34,759 nucleotides of DNA from an uncultured Granulosicoccaceae bacterium (GCA_937981955.1 CALJNA010000045.1:1-34759); one strand, 5' to 3'; shown: positions 15,930 to 24,856, numbered from the stretch's first letter. Notes: generated by a model not told the origin, from the letters alone. Numbers and translations: made by a program.

Positions 15930-17492
15930 ATGAGCGACCAACCCAACTTTCTGTACTTCATGACGGACCAGCATCGCGCCGATTGGCTTGGTTGTTACGG
16001 GCATCCGGTTGTCAAAACGCCCAATCTGGATGCGCTGGCAGAAAGCGGCACTCGTTTTGATCAGTTCTATGTAGCAACACCTGTTTGCATGCCAAACAGA
16101 GCAAGCTTCATGACCGGCCGTTATCCGAGTCTGCATGGAGTTCGTTATAACGGCTGTCTGCTGTCGGAAAGAGCCAATACGTTCGCTGATGTTTTACGTG
16201 CTGGTGGGTACCGAACGGCAAGTATTGGAAAAAGCCACTTGCAACCCATGACTGACAAAGCACCGGTTGCCAGAGATGAGGTAGCAACGGGTCCAATTAC
16301 TGAGGCATGGAAAACGGATAACGGTAATTACACAAACGAACAACCCAGCCAATACACATCCAGTGGGCGGTACCAGTTTCCTTCACCCTATTATGGGTTT
16401 GATCATATTGATATGGTCACCGGGCATGGGGACAAAGCGGGTGGACACTACCAGCAGTGGTTTCGTGAGCGACACGACAACTGGAAGGAGCTAACTGATG
16501 CGGATAGTCAGCTTCCACATAATTACTCTTGTCCCCAGGCCTTTCGCACCCCTATTCCCGAAGACAGTTATCCGACAGCGTACGTCCGTGACAAGGCAAA
16601 AGGCTATCTTGAAGATGCGAAAAATCAGGGCGAGCCATTTTTTGCGTTTGTCTCTTTTCCAGATCCACACCATCCTTTTAATCCACCTGGCAAGTATTGG
16701 GATATGTATAACCCGGAAGATTTTAAGCTGGGTCCACGCTATGAGCAGCACCAAAATCCACCCCTGCCGTTGCTTCACGCCAAAGCACAATACGATACTG
16801 GCGAAGCACCCCCTATCCCGCAAATTGCTTTTATGGCCAGTGATGAACATGTCAAAGAAGCGATGGCGCTGACCGCTGGCATGATTACAATGATTGACGA
16901 TGCTATTGGCGAGGTTATACAGACATTAAAGGCGACCGGTCAGTACGACAATACTGTGATTATTTTTAATTCCGATCACGGCGACTATCTGGGTGACTTT
17001 AACCTGTTGCTCAAGGGCGTATGGCCAAAGGATGGAGTAACCAAAGTTCCGATGATCTGGTCGGATCCGGCAAATCGGCAAGCAAGAACCCATCCGTCTT
17101 TAACGTCCACTGTAGATATAGCCCCCACAATCATTGAACGAGCAGGTTTATTGCCCTACTTTGGCATGCAGGGAAAGAGCTTTTTGCCCGGTATAAATGG
17201 AGGTGAAGGCAAACGAGATTCTCTGCTAATTGAATTCAACGAAAGTGGGCGACGCATGGGATTTGAAACACCGGCGCGACTCAGGGTCCTTGTCACTGAG
17301 GACTGGCATTTAGCAATGTATAAAAATGAGCACTGGGGAGAGCTATACGATCGTAAAAACGATCCACAACATCTGAATAATTTGTGGGATAGTTCATCTC
17401 ATGCAGAGACCCGGGCAGAGCTGATATTGGCGTTATCACATCAACTTATTGGGCAGATGGACGAAAGTCCACGCTCTTCATTACTCGCGTAA
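15930..17492 (+). CDS. Sulfatase (formylglycine-dependent)
   Basis: The 520-residue type I sulfatase-family hydrolase has the N-terminal metal site MTDQHRADWLGCYGHP, the signature CMPNRASFMTGRY (Cys near residue 53), where Cys-x-Pro-x-Arg is the formylglycine motif, GKSHLQP with the conserved Lys/His, and IIFNSDHGDYLGD as the second metal-binding site. No signal peptide is seen, so a cytoplasmic role is likely. The family removes sulfate from esters of sugars, choline or aryl groups; I cannot assign which. It starts an operon-like pair with the PhyH dioxygenase gene 25 bases downstream and is divergent from the TAXI TRAP set, whose own hydrolase is also a sulfatase-fold enzyme but of a different subfamily. 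Confidence 0.9.
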   Translation: MSDQPNFLYFMTDQHRADWLGCYGHPVVKTPNLDALAESGTRFDQFYVATPVCMPNRASFMTGRYPSLHGVRYNGCLLSERANTFADVLRAGGYRTASIGKSHLQPMTDKAPVARDEVATGPITEAWKTDNGNYTNEQPSQYTSSGRYQFPSPYYGFDHIDMVTGHGDKAGGHYQQWFRERHDNWKELTDADSQLPHNYSCPQAFRTPIPEDSYPTAYVRDKAKGYLEDAKNQGEPFFAFVSFPDPHHPFNPPGKYWDMYNPEDFKLGPRYEQHQNPPLPLLHAKAQYDTGEAPPIPQIAFMASDEHVKEAMALTAGMITMIDDAIGEVIQTLKATGQYDNTVIIFNSDHGDYLGDFNLLLKGVWPKDGVTKVPMIWSDPANRQARTHPSLTSTVDIAPTIIERAGLLPYFGMQGKSFLPGINGGEGKRDSLLIEFNESGRRMGFETPARLRVLVTEDWHLAMYKNEHWGELYDRKNDPQHLNNLWDSSSHAETRAELILALSHQLIGQMDESPRSSLLA

Positions 17493-17517
17493 CAAGCGAA
17501 ATTTTTGTAATAAGAAC

Positions 17518-18306
17518 ATGGAATCATCTTTAAAGAAACAATACGATGCTGCTGGCTATGTAACGGCTATCCCAATAATTGATTCGACTGCGGCGCGGTA
17601 CCATCGGTCGCAATTGGAACAAGCTGAAGCGACCCACGGAGCAATGCACTACCTGGCCAAGGTTCATACATTATTTAAATCTCCGTTTGAACTGGCAACA
17701 CATCCGGCTGCGCTGGATGTGGTTCAGCAGCTGCTTGGTCCGGATATACTGCTTTTCAATGTGACCTACATTATTAAAGAAGCCGGAGCAACTTCGCATG
17801 TCAGCTGGCATCAGGATCTCACCTACTGGGGTCTCAGTCACGATGATCAGGTGAGCATGTGGCTGGCCCTATCACCGGCGACAGAAAGCAGTGGCTGCAT
17901 GAAAATGATTCCCGGTAGCCATAAGCATGGAAAGTACGATCACAAAACTGTCAACGATGACTCGAACGTGTTGCTTCAGGGCCAAACAGTTTTGGATGTT
18001 GATGAAGGTACAAGCACGCTTTGTCCACTACAGCCCGGTGAAGCTTCATTTCATCACGGGTGGACTCTGCACGCGTCAATGCCAAATCAAAGCGATGACA
18101 GACGTATTGGTCTGAATGTTCAATACTTTGCAGCACACGTTCGGCAAACCAAACACGACATGGATACTGCCCTGCTGGTTCGTGGGGAAGACAAGTTCAA
18201 GCATTTTGGCGTTGACGTTCCGGCAAGCTCAGATTTCGAACCGGAGGCCGTAAAGCGTCATGCAGAGCTACAAAAACTTTACGTGGAAACGGTGGGAACC
18301 AGCTGA
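17518..18306 (+). CDS. PhyH-family Fe(II)/2-oxoglutarate dioxygenase
   Basis: The 262-residue protein from the ATG at 17518 is a phytanoyl-CoA-dioxygenase-type enzyme. The iron triad is H98-x-D100 in SWHQDLTYW and H185 in GWTLHAS; R195/R196 in DDRRIGLNVQY would bind 2-oxoglutarate. A carboxylate is present at HxD, so it is built for hydroxylation and not halogenation. Members hydroxylate small molecules (ectoine, aminoethylphosphonate, methylated amino compounds). The placement right after a sulfatase suggests it oxidises the freed or intact substrate to trigger C-S, C-N or C-P cleavage, but this is inference. A longer frame opening at TTG 17449 overlaps the sulfatase and lacks support. The last 28 bases overlap the convergent next gene. 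Confidence 0.9.
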   Translation: MESSLKKQYDAAGYVTAIPIIDSTAARYHRSQLEQAEATHGAMHYLAKVHTLFKSPFELATHPAALDVVQQLLGPDILLFNVTYIIKEAGATSHVSWHQDLTYWGLSHDDQVSMWLALSPATESSGCMKMIPGSHKHGKYDHKTVNDDSNVLLQGQTVLDVDEGTSTLCPLQPGEASFHHGWTLHASMPNQSDDRRIGLNVQYFAAHVRQTKHDMDTALLVRGEDKFKHFGVDVPASSDFEPEAVKRHAELQKLYVETVGTS

Positions 18307-19469
18307 TTCAGATAATTCATGAATTCATTGTGATGGTTCAGTTTTGTAATCCATTCATCGGGTATGCCGTTGTGTGTCCCAATTCCAAAGCAAGCACCCA
18401 TCACAGCACCTAATAATATTGAGCGACCACACGAATCACCACCGGCATAAATATTCTGACGGACGGCTTCAGTGTACGAGCCCGATTTGTATATGTTGTG
18501 AACAGAGCTTGGGAAACCGATTTTTAACTGACAGGCCATACCCCACCGTGCAGTGACTTCGGGGGTGGACGTTTCCAGTTCGGCAAGTGACTGTTCAAGC
18601 AAAGGCAGAATGTTATCCGGGTACTCTGTTTCTGCGTACGTCTTTGCAACATCTACAGCATGTCTTACCTCGCCAACAAGGATGGATTCTTCGATAAGTT
18701 TAGCGGCAGTTTTGCCGAACGCTACCGCGCTATCATTATTATTTGTCACGCGAATGGCTGAGTCCACTACCGACAGCAACTCATCGTTACCGGCATACGC
18801 TGCCACTAATGAAGGTAATTTAGACAATGCTGGCAGCTGTGTGTCGTCAGCTCCATGATGCACATTTACCGTATCCAGTTCTTTCAGCATGTTAAGTGCG
18901 TGTTGAACCAAATAGTCATCATCATCGGTTAGTCGAACAGCAGCTTCAACCCGACGTTTCAGTTCGTTTCCTGTGGCTTGTTTTGCGTTGCCCAGCACTT
19001 TCGTGAGTAACTTGCGTTTTATTTCGTCGGCGCCACTGAAAGGCAGATTTGAGGCTCTGTCGACAGCTGTTTTCTCATTTATGATGATGTTGGTCAACGT
19101 GTCACGAGTAGGATGGTCTATGTAGCCGGAGTAACTACCACCGAAACCAAAACACTTAGCAAAAGCGGTCTCATAGTGGTGTTTATCATATACGCCTTGA
19201 TTATCTGCAAGAGACTGAAGCATAGTTTGATGCTGTTCTCCGTACTGCGAAAAATCTCCCGATAACTTGTTTTCATGCGCGAAATAGCCTGGCACATCTT
19301 TGTAGTCGTCTGACGATGGTTGCCTGAATTCAGGTGTAGTTGGTTCCAGGGTGCGAATTCGTGCTTGATCGTAAAGCCAGTGAAAACCCATGGAAGCGGC
19401 ATCGGCAACCGCTGCGCCAATAATCGCGCCGCGTTTTCTTTCATTTATACTAAGGGATTCTGATGGCAT
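18279..19469 (-). CDS. ADP-ribosylglycohydrolase-fold protein, J1-crystallin-like
   Basis: The 396-residue protein has the ADP-ribosylglycohydrolase (COG1397) frame: N-terminal GAIIGAAVADAASMGFHWLYD (14-34) and C-terminal YAGGDSCGRSILLGAVMGACFG (341-362). The FHWLYD pattern is that of the J1-crystallin-like branch. The metal-binding motifs of classic DraG/ARH enzymes are changed: the position of the TDDT motif reads EQHT (78-81) and the GGDTD motif reads GGDSCGR (343-349), so only one Asp remains there. It may hydrolyse another ribosyl-type bond or be non-catalytic. It is convergent with the PhyH gene (28-base overlap) and divergent from the M20 gene. The ATG at 19469 is chosen. The cellular role is unknown. 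Confidence 0.82.
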   Translation of the reverse strand: MPSESLSINERKRGAIIGAAVADAASMGFHWLYDQARIRTLEPTTPEFRQPSSDDYKDVPGYFAHENKLSGDFSQYGEQHQTMLQSLADNQGVYDKHHYETAFAKCFGFGGSYSGYIDHPTRDTLTNIIINEKTAVDRASNLPFSGADEIKRKLLTKVLGNAKQATGNELKRRVEAAVRLTDDDDYLVQHALNMLKELDTVNVHHGADDTQLPALSKLPSLVAAYAGNDELLSVVDSAIRVTNNNDSAVAFGKTAAKLIEESILVGEVRHAVDVAKTYAETEYPDNILPLLEQSLAELETSTPEVTARWGMACQLKIGFPSSVHNIYKSGSYTEAVRQNIYAGGDSCGRSILLGAVMGACFGIGTHNGIPDEWITKLNHHNEFMNYLNQLVPTVST

Positions 19470-19566
19470 AGGATAGTCGCTACCGCGTCAGGTTACGTGT
19501 TTTGCGTTCAATGCCACCATTGTATAGTTGTTATGGTATACGTTCATTACGAATAGAAAGAAATAT

Positions 19567-20730
19567 ATGAGTGACTCATTAGATGCCACGATCGATATTC
19601 TGGAACAGCTGGTCAGCCATAAAAGTATATCCGGAGAGCCCACAGACGGAATTGTCGGGTACATCGTTAGCTATCTGTCTGATCAGGGTATTGAAGCTTC
19701 ATTAAGTTACGACGATGATGGTCAACGCGCAAATGTCTTTGCAACCATCGGCCCGGATATAGAAGGTGGTGTTGTGCTTAGCGGGCATACGGATGTAGTT
19801 CCCGTAGCTGGCCAAAACTGGTCAAGCGACCCGTTTGTTCTCACAAAACGTGAAAATCGATTATACGGTCGCGGGTCTGTCGATATGAAAGGCTTTATTG
19901 CCTGTGTGCTTGGTTCCGTACCGCTGTTTAAAGCCGCCAAGCTCAGCAAACCCATTCATCTTGCTTTTTCTTACGACGAAGAGACCGGCGGGTTTGGTAT
20001 GCCGGTATTACTCGCTAGTATGGCCAGGCATCAGATACACCCAAACATTGTTATCGTTGGCGAACCCACGCAAATGGGTTTAATTACGGGACATAAAGGT
20101 GGATATGAGATGCGCACAGAAATTACTGGGCATGCCGTGCACTCCTGCGATCCAACATTAGGTGTCAATGCTATTTCAGTTGCCGGTCAATTGATTACAA
20201 AAATTCAGCAAATTGGAAAGCGGCTCGCTGCGAATCCGTTCCCTGATTCTCCGTACCATCCGCCGTTCAGTACTTTAAACGTAGGGATGATTGAAGGCGG
20301 TACGGCCAGTAATGCAACCGCTGGCTGGTGCACCTTTAACTGGGAGTTGCGTCCAATGCCGGGAGAAAACGATGACGAAATTCTTGCTGAAATAAATGAT
20401 TATGCTCATTCAGAGTTGTTGCCAGATATGCGTGCGGTTCACCCGGAAACTGATATCAGGATAATAACATTGGCAAGGGTGCCCGCGTTAGACGACAGAA
20501 ACGCAACACTGGCGGCGGAGTTTGTCAGTCGGATATCCGGCCTGAACAGTCGCAATGTCGTCTCTTTCGGTACCGACGCGGGGTATTTCAGTAATGCCGG
20601 TATGTCAACTGTTGTATTCGGACCGGGAGATATAAATCGAGCGCATAAAGCCGATGAGTATATTGAAGTGGATGAGTTGGTAGAAGGTTTGCAATTTCTC
20701 GAAAAAGTTTCGCAGCATTTATGCGGGTAA
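19567..20730 (+). CDS. M20 metallo-deacylase, acetylornithine deacetylase (ArgE)-like
   Basis: The 387-residue protein from the ATG at 19567 is an ArgE/DapE-type M20 enzyme. The dinuclear zinc ligands and catalytic residues are visible: H74 and catalytic D76 in SGHTDVVPV, D106 in GRGSVDMKG, the E138-E139 pair in YDEETGG, E166 in VGEPT, and H360 in INRAHKADEY. The lid/dimerisation domain spans about 175-285. The family hydrolyses N-acetyl or N-succinyl amino acids. It is not beside arginine genes but meets, tail to tail with a 59-base gap, an M24 hydrolase gene related to ectoine hydrolases, so a catabolic deacetylation role is plausible. The frame can be extended to TTG 19528, but the ATG is preferred. 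Confidence 0.9.
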   Translation: MSDSLDATIDILEQLVSHKSISGEPTDGIVGYIVSYLSDQGIEASLSYDDDGQRANVFATIGPDIEGGVVLSGHTDVVPVAGQNWSSDPFVLTKRENRLYGRGSVDMKGFIACVLGSVPLFKAAKLSKPIHLAFSYDEETGGFGMPVLLASMARHQIHPNIVIVGEPTQMGLITGHKGGYEMRTEITGHAVHSCDPTLGVNAISVAGQLITKIQQIGKRLAANPFPDSPYHPPFSTLNVGMIEGGTASNATAGWCTFNWELRPMPGENDDEILAEINDYAHSELLPDMRAVHPETDIRIITLARVPALDDRNATLAAEFVSRISGLNSRNVVSFGTDAGYFSNAGMSTVVFGPGDINRAHKADEYIEVDELVEGLQFLEKVSQHLCG

Positions 20731-20789
20731 TTAGTTTTTCAAAAGAAAGTATCCACTTAATTTGTAAAACCGCTATTGCGTGATCAGAA

Positions 20790-21962
20790 CTAGCTAACAA
20801 CGAATACATCACGCGGAAATTGCGTCAGGCAAACCGCGTTGTCAGCGCGTACGTGTATGGTTTCACTGAGCTCCATCCCCCAGCCGTCCATCCACATACC
20901 AAGAATTATGTGTACAACGGCATTTGCAGGCAATGGTGTTTGGTCATCCGGACGAAAGCTGATGGTGTGCTCTCCCCAATCGGGAGAATACCCAACGCCA
21001 ATGGAATACCCTATTCGACTCTTTTTCTCCAACCCATAACGATCTAGTACTGCTTGCCAGGCGGCGTGTACGTCGCAGCAAGCCACACCAGCTTTCATGC
21101 TGGCAAGCACCGCCTCCATGCCTTCGTTAACAGCCTGCGCTGTACTGACGAGTTTTTCCGGTGGTTTGCCAATATGAACTGTTCGAGCGAGACCCGCGTT
21201 ATATCGTTTACGGCATCCGCCCAGTTCAAATGCGATTGTCTGGTCATTTTCGAATGGTGCATCGGTCCACAACGGGTGTGCAGTTGATGCGGCTTCCCCG
21301 GCTAGAACCAATGGGTGCAGTGCTGTCATGTCTCCACCAAATTCCGGGGTGCCGCGTATCTGTGTAGCGAGAATATCAGCCATAAGGTCACACTGTCGCA
21401 CGCCAGGCTTGACCCCATCGTATGCAGTTTGCATAGTCAACCCAGCAATGTGAGCGGCCTGCTTCAAAACTACGATTTCAGCTTCACTTTTTATCAGGCG
21501 TTGCCAGTTCACCAATAATTCACTGTCTACCCACTCACTACTAGTTAGCCTAGTTTTTAAGTGTTGAACCGCAGCTGGCGTCAGAAAGTACACATCACTT
21601 TCATAGCCGATGCGTTTGCCATCACATCCTTGTGCAAACATCCAATCGGCCATGTATTGTGCAGGATGGACTTGCTTTTGTTGCACGTAGTTTTCTGGAA
21701 AAGGAATTACCTGTTCAGCTGGCAGATAAGTTGTGAACGAAGCAGCACCCGCATCCATTTCTCTCCCCAGCCATGTGGGCTCCATCGTTAGCCCCAGGAG
21801 CAAGATCTGGGGGGTGTAGAACGACCATGCATCGTAGCCGGTTAACCAATTAATATTTGCCGGGCTGCCAATCACAAGAAAGTCAAAATTCGCAGCTTCC
21901 ATCGCTTTGCGAACGCGCTGTAATCGATTGGCGTATTCGTCTTTTTCAAATGCGGGTGCCAT
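20790..21962 (-). CDS. M24 creatinase/ectoine-hydrolase-like hydrolase, metal site lost
   Basis: The 390-residue pita-bread-fold protein resembles DoeA/EutD ectoine hydrolases (about 390-400 residues): INWLTGYDAWSFY, GREMDAGAASFTTYL, FPENYVQQ..HPAQYMADW, LVNWQRLIKSEAEI, GGCRKRYNAGLARTVHIGKPPEKL and GYSIGVGYSPDWGEHTISFRPDD. The usual metallopeptidase ligands are replaced: FELGG for the first Asp, AGLART for SDxTRT, and GYSIG for the GHGIG His, so it is probably a metal-independent C-N hydrolase like creatinase. It follows an MFS transporter gene by 38 bases on the same strand and is convergent with an M20 deacylase. DoeA opens ectoine to N-acetyl-diaminobutyrate, but the other ectoine genes are not here, so the substrate stays open. 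Confidence 0.85.
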   Translation of the reverse strand: MAPAFEKDEYANRLQRVRKAMEAANFDFLVIGSPANINWLTGYDAWSFYTPQILLLGLTMEPTWLGREMDAGAASFTTYLPAEQVIPFPENYVQQKQVHPAQYMADWMFAQGCDGKRIGYESDVYFLTPAAVQHLKTRLTSSEWVDSELLVNWQRLIKSEAEIVVLKQAAHIAGLTMQTAYDGVKPGVRQCDLMADILATQIRGTPEFGGDMTALHPLVLAGEAASTAHPLWTDAPFENDQTIAFELGGCRKRYNAGLARTVHIGKPPEKLVSTAQAVNEGMEAVLASMKAGVACCDVHAAWQAVLDRYGLEKKSRIGYSIGVGYSPDWGEHTISFRPDDQTPLPANAVVHIILGMWMDGWGMELSETIHVRADNAVCLTQFPRDVFVVS

Positions 21963-22000
21963 AGCGTAATTACCTGTAAAAAGTTGTTTAGGTCTCTTAT

Positions 22001-23203
22001 TTAAGACTCAGTGGAGGTTATCGAGTTTAGCCGCATCAAATACCGCGCGGCGGTTAAGGCAAAAAGAAATTGCGCGACAACGTAAGGGGCCCAGCCAAAT
22101 TGATTCACCACCCACACTGGGATAATAGAACCGATGGCAGCGGCCGAATAGTAGTTTGATATGTACGCACCATTGACCAGGCTCGCGTTTTCTGCATTCA
22201 ACTTATTGAGAAAACCGGACACAGTGGCATGTATGGTAAACATGCCTGCCGACAGAATAAGAAATACAACAAACATAATATTGACCGATGGAATTGCCAG
22301 CCCGGCAAGCCCAGTCAAAAGCAAGCCAAAGCCGATGCCAATCGCCCGTACTTCCCCACCGATACGCTGAATAAAGGAATTAATAACCAGTGGTATGAAG
22401 ATGCCTACCGCGTAACCCACATAGACCAGAGAGATAACCGACGAAGATATTGTTGAATCCAGTGACACTAGTCGAAACGGGATAACGTTCAATGTTCCGG
22501 CGAACGTGAAGAAAGTGATGAACACAAAGGCAAGACCAGCGCGAATATCGGTCTTTCGCGTGAGTTTAAAAACTGATTTCAGCCGAAGTACATTTCCATC
22601 CAGAGGAATATTCGCTACCGAATACCAAACAGCTACTGCAGAAACTAAAGCAAGACATGCAAACAGAACAAACGGTGCTTGCCAGCCCAATGCGTCGCCA
22701 AGAAAACCGCTGATTAATCGACCAGAGAAACCACCGACGATGGTAGCCGTAATATATATGGCGATTCTGGTTTGCTGAGATCCGGCATCACCAGCCCGAC
22801 TGCAATATGTCACCGCAGACGTGAAAATCACAGGGAACATCAAAGACTGTAGCGCACGAAAGATCATCAGCCATTTAAAGTCTTCTGAATTTGCGAACCC
22901 CAACAGCGCGATTGCCAGAATCAGACAGGCAACCGCCAATACTCGTTGTGCGCTGGAATGCTGCAGAACGGTACCAACCAGAATGGGGCCGACTGCGAGA
23001 CAAATAAATGGCAGTGTCAGCATCCATGCTGACATTGTCGCGCTTACCCCAAACTCTGCAGCAAACGTTGGCAGCAAAGGCTGTGGTCCATAGAAAGAGC
23101 AAAAGCCGGTGAATGTAGCGATCAATACAATCTGAAAGCTCTTTCCCGTGCCGGAACCAACACCTGTCGGTATTGAATTGCTTTTTTGTCGCTTGGCTTC
23201 CAC
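22001..23203 (-). CDS. MFS transporter (YnfM-like)
   Basis: The 400-residue protein has twelve predicted membrane segments and resembles the YnfM/CynX-like group of the major facilitator superfamily. The N-terminal repeat contains PQPLLPTFAAEFGVSATMSAWMLTLPFICLAVGPILVG and the loop-2 region follows at QHSSAQRVL. GGFSGRLISGFLGDALGWQAPF marks segment 5. It probably imports the substrate of, or exports a product from, the M24 hydrolase encoded 38 bases downstream. The start is a GTG at 23203; there is no in-frame ATG before the first membrane segment. Confidence 0.87.
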   Translation of the reverse strand: MEAKRQKSNSIPTGVGSGTGKSFQIVLIATFTGFCSFYGPQPLLPTFAAEFGVSATMSAWMLTLPFICLAVGPILVGTVLQHSSAQRVLAVACLILAIALLGFANSEDFKWLMIFRALQSLMFPVIFTSAVTYCSRAGDAGSQQTRIAIYITATIVGGFSGRLISGFLGDALGWQAPFVLFACLALVSAVAVWYSVANIPLDGNVLRLKSVFKLTRKTDIRAGLAFVFITFFTFAGTLNVIPFRLVSLDSTISSSVISLVYVGYAVGIFIPLVINSFIQRIGGEVRAIGIGFGLLLTGLAGLAIPSVNIMFVVFLILSAGMFTIHATVSGFLNKLNAENASLVNGAYISNYYSAAAIGSIIPVWVVNQFGWAPYVVAQFLFALTAARYLMRLNSITSTES

Positions 23204-23541
23204 GCAGCCATATTAACGCAGCTTAGTGTGGCTAAAACAGGATGGAATGCAATCAAGCAGAATCGCTAAAACGCGATTTGCCCTGCTGCTCGAGGATATC
23301 TAGTTTAAATATAAGGCTACTACTTCAGATGATTAGTGACAAAACCTTACCTAATATTGACTTTCAGAGTTGATTGGCAATGCATATTACCGCAATTTGA
23401 TGTAAACCCATTGACTCCGTTTCGTTTTGTTCTTTCTGCTATCGACTGACTCGACTGAATCGCATAGACTGATGCAACGACGGCAGAAGAACATCAGATT
23501 CAATTGCCCATTTACCCACCCTGTTCCACCACGGAGGAAGT
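23204..23541. other. 338-base divergent intergenic region
   Basis: This gap separates the minus-strand MFS gene from the plus-strand ABC receptor gene. It holds a good ribosome binding site (GGAGG at 23533-23537) for the receptor. Promoters for both directions must lie here, but I could not pick a -35/-10 pair with proper spacing: TTGACT at 23357 and 23411 lack a -10 at 16-18 bases. I saw no palindrome and no small gene. Confidence 0.5.
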
Positions 23542-24774
23542 ATGCTCAATACTCGTACCAAACTCGGAATACTCGGCGCACTGGCCGGTTCATTACTTTT
23601 CACAGGACAATCGCAAGCTGCAGATTGTGAACCGCTTGTACTTGGTTCTGCAATTTCTCTTACTGGTAAATACGCCACAAACGGCGTCCATGCTCAGAAC
23701 GGCTACGAATTTGCCATTCAAAAATTAGATGAAGCTGGTGGCGTTAAGATCGGAGACAAGTGCTACAACTTCAAAGTGACCTACTATGATGATGAGTCTA
23801 AAGGTGACCGTGGCGCTACTCTGGCGGAACGTCTAATTAGTCAAGATAAAGTTCAATATATGCTTGGGCCCTATTCTTCCGGTCTAACCAAAGCGATTGC
23901 ACCGGTTACGGAGAAGTATAAAATTCCCATGGTTGAGGCAGAGGGTGCGTCACGTTCTCTGTTTAACAAAGGGTATAAATACTTGTTCGCTGTGTTATCA
24001 ACTTCTGAGCAGTATCTGGCATCGGCCGTAACGCTGGCGGCTGAAATGGCAGAAAAAGAAGGTAAAACCGCCTCAGATGTGAAAATCGCAATCGCTGTTG
24101 AAAATGATCCTTTTTCACTCGATATTCGAGCCGGTGTTCTTGAAGATGCTGAAAAGTACGGCATGCAAGTAGTCATCGATGAAAAACTGCCACGCGACCT
24201 TTCTGACATGAGTGCCATTCTGACCAAGGTCAAGCTGCTTAAGCCAGACGTGCTTGTCGTTAGCGGTCACTCAAAAGGTGCAGCAACGGCGGTTCGACAA
24301 ATCGGTGAAATGAAAATTTCAGTGCCGATGGTCGCTATTACACACTGCGAAGCAGCAGATGTAACCGGCAACTTTGGTGAGTTTGCCAATGACATACTGT
24401 GCTCAACTCAGTGGGCTGAAACATTAACCTACGAAGATGAGCTTTTTGGTACAGCGGCCAACTATGAAACAGAGTTTAAAGCTGCTTATCCGGAATATGC
24501 GGAGAAAACAGTTCCTTATCAGGTAGCGCAAGCATCTGCAGCAGTGTACGTCTTTGCTGACGCATTCCAGCGTGCAGGCACTTTGGACAAAGAAGCTGTT
24601 CGTCAGGCGATAGCTGAAACTGAATTGTCAACATTCTATGGTGATATCAAGTTCTCCGAGGCAGGAAACAACATTGCCAAGCCAATGGTGTTGCGTCAAA
24701 TTCAGGATGGTAAATACAACGTTGTAGCGCCATCTGCCTTCGCGTCACACGAGCTTAACTGGCCTCGAAAGTAA
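23542..24774 (+). CDS. ABC transporter substrate-binding protein (LivK/AmiC-like)
   Basis: The 410-residue periplasmic binding protein has a signal peptide (1-28, cleavage near SQA-A) and the type I branched-chain-amino-acid/amide receptor fold: LVLGSAISLTGKYATNGVHAQNGYEFAIQKL, LISQDKVQYMLGPYSSGLTKAIAPV and a second lobe with DVLVVSGHSKGAATAVRQI. It starts a five-gene importer operon. Ligands in this family include branched-chain amino acids, urea, short amides and aromatic acids; none can be fixed here. The presence of a nitrile hydratase downstream makes amide-type ligands attractive, as inference only. Start: ATG at 23542 after GGAGG. Confidence 0.92.
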   Translation: MLNTRTKLGILGALAGSLLFTGQSQAADCEPLVLGSAISLTGKYATNGVHAQNGYEFAIQKLDEAGGVKIGDKCYNFKVTYYDDESKGDRGATLAERLISQDKVQYMLGPYSSGLTKAIAPVTEKYKIPMVEAEGASRSLFNKGYKYLFAVLSTSEQYLASAVTLAAEMAEKEGKTASDVKIAIAVENDPFSLDIRAGVLEDAEKYGMQVVIDEKLPRDLSDMSAILTKVKLLKPDVLVVSGHSKGAATAVRQIGEMKISVPMVAITHCEAADVTGNFGEFANDILCSTQWAETLTYEDELFGTAANYETEFKAAYPEYAEKTVPYQVAQASAAVYVFADAFQRAGTLDKEAVRQAIAETELSTFYGDIKFSEAGNNIAKPMVLRQIQDGKYNVVAPSAFASHELNWPRK

Positions 24775-24794
24775 GCAGCATAAAGCGTTCAATG

Positions 24795-24820
24795 AGCCGG
24801 GGCGTGCCCCCGGCTTTCTT
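24795..24820 (+). terminator. Hairpin between receptor and permease genes of the ABC operon
   Basis: An 8-base GC-rich stem, AGCCGGGG paired with CCCCGGCT, with loop CGTGC, is followed by TTCTT. It has the form of a rho-independent terminator. As the permease genes follow on the same strand, it probably acts as a partial terminator or as an mRNA-end stabiliser that leaves the receptor more abundant. Confidence 0.7.
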
Positions 24821-24856
24821 CGTTTCACATTCTAATTTGTCTCCACGGAACATACT

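Noticed and set aside
20790..21962. Naming the M24 gene doeA/eutD
   Set aside because: It is similar along its length, but the rest of the ectoine catabolic genes are missing, so the substrate is not secure.
23444..23472. Three GACTGA copies before the ABC receptor gene
   Set aside because: The spacing is irregular (9 and 14 bases) and the unit is short, so chance is likely.
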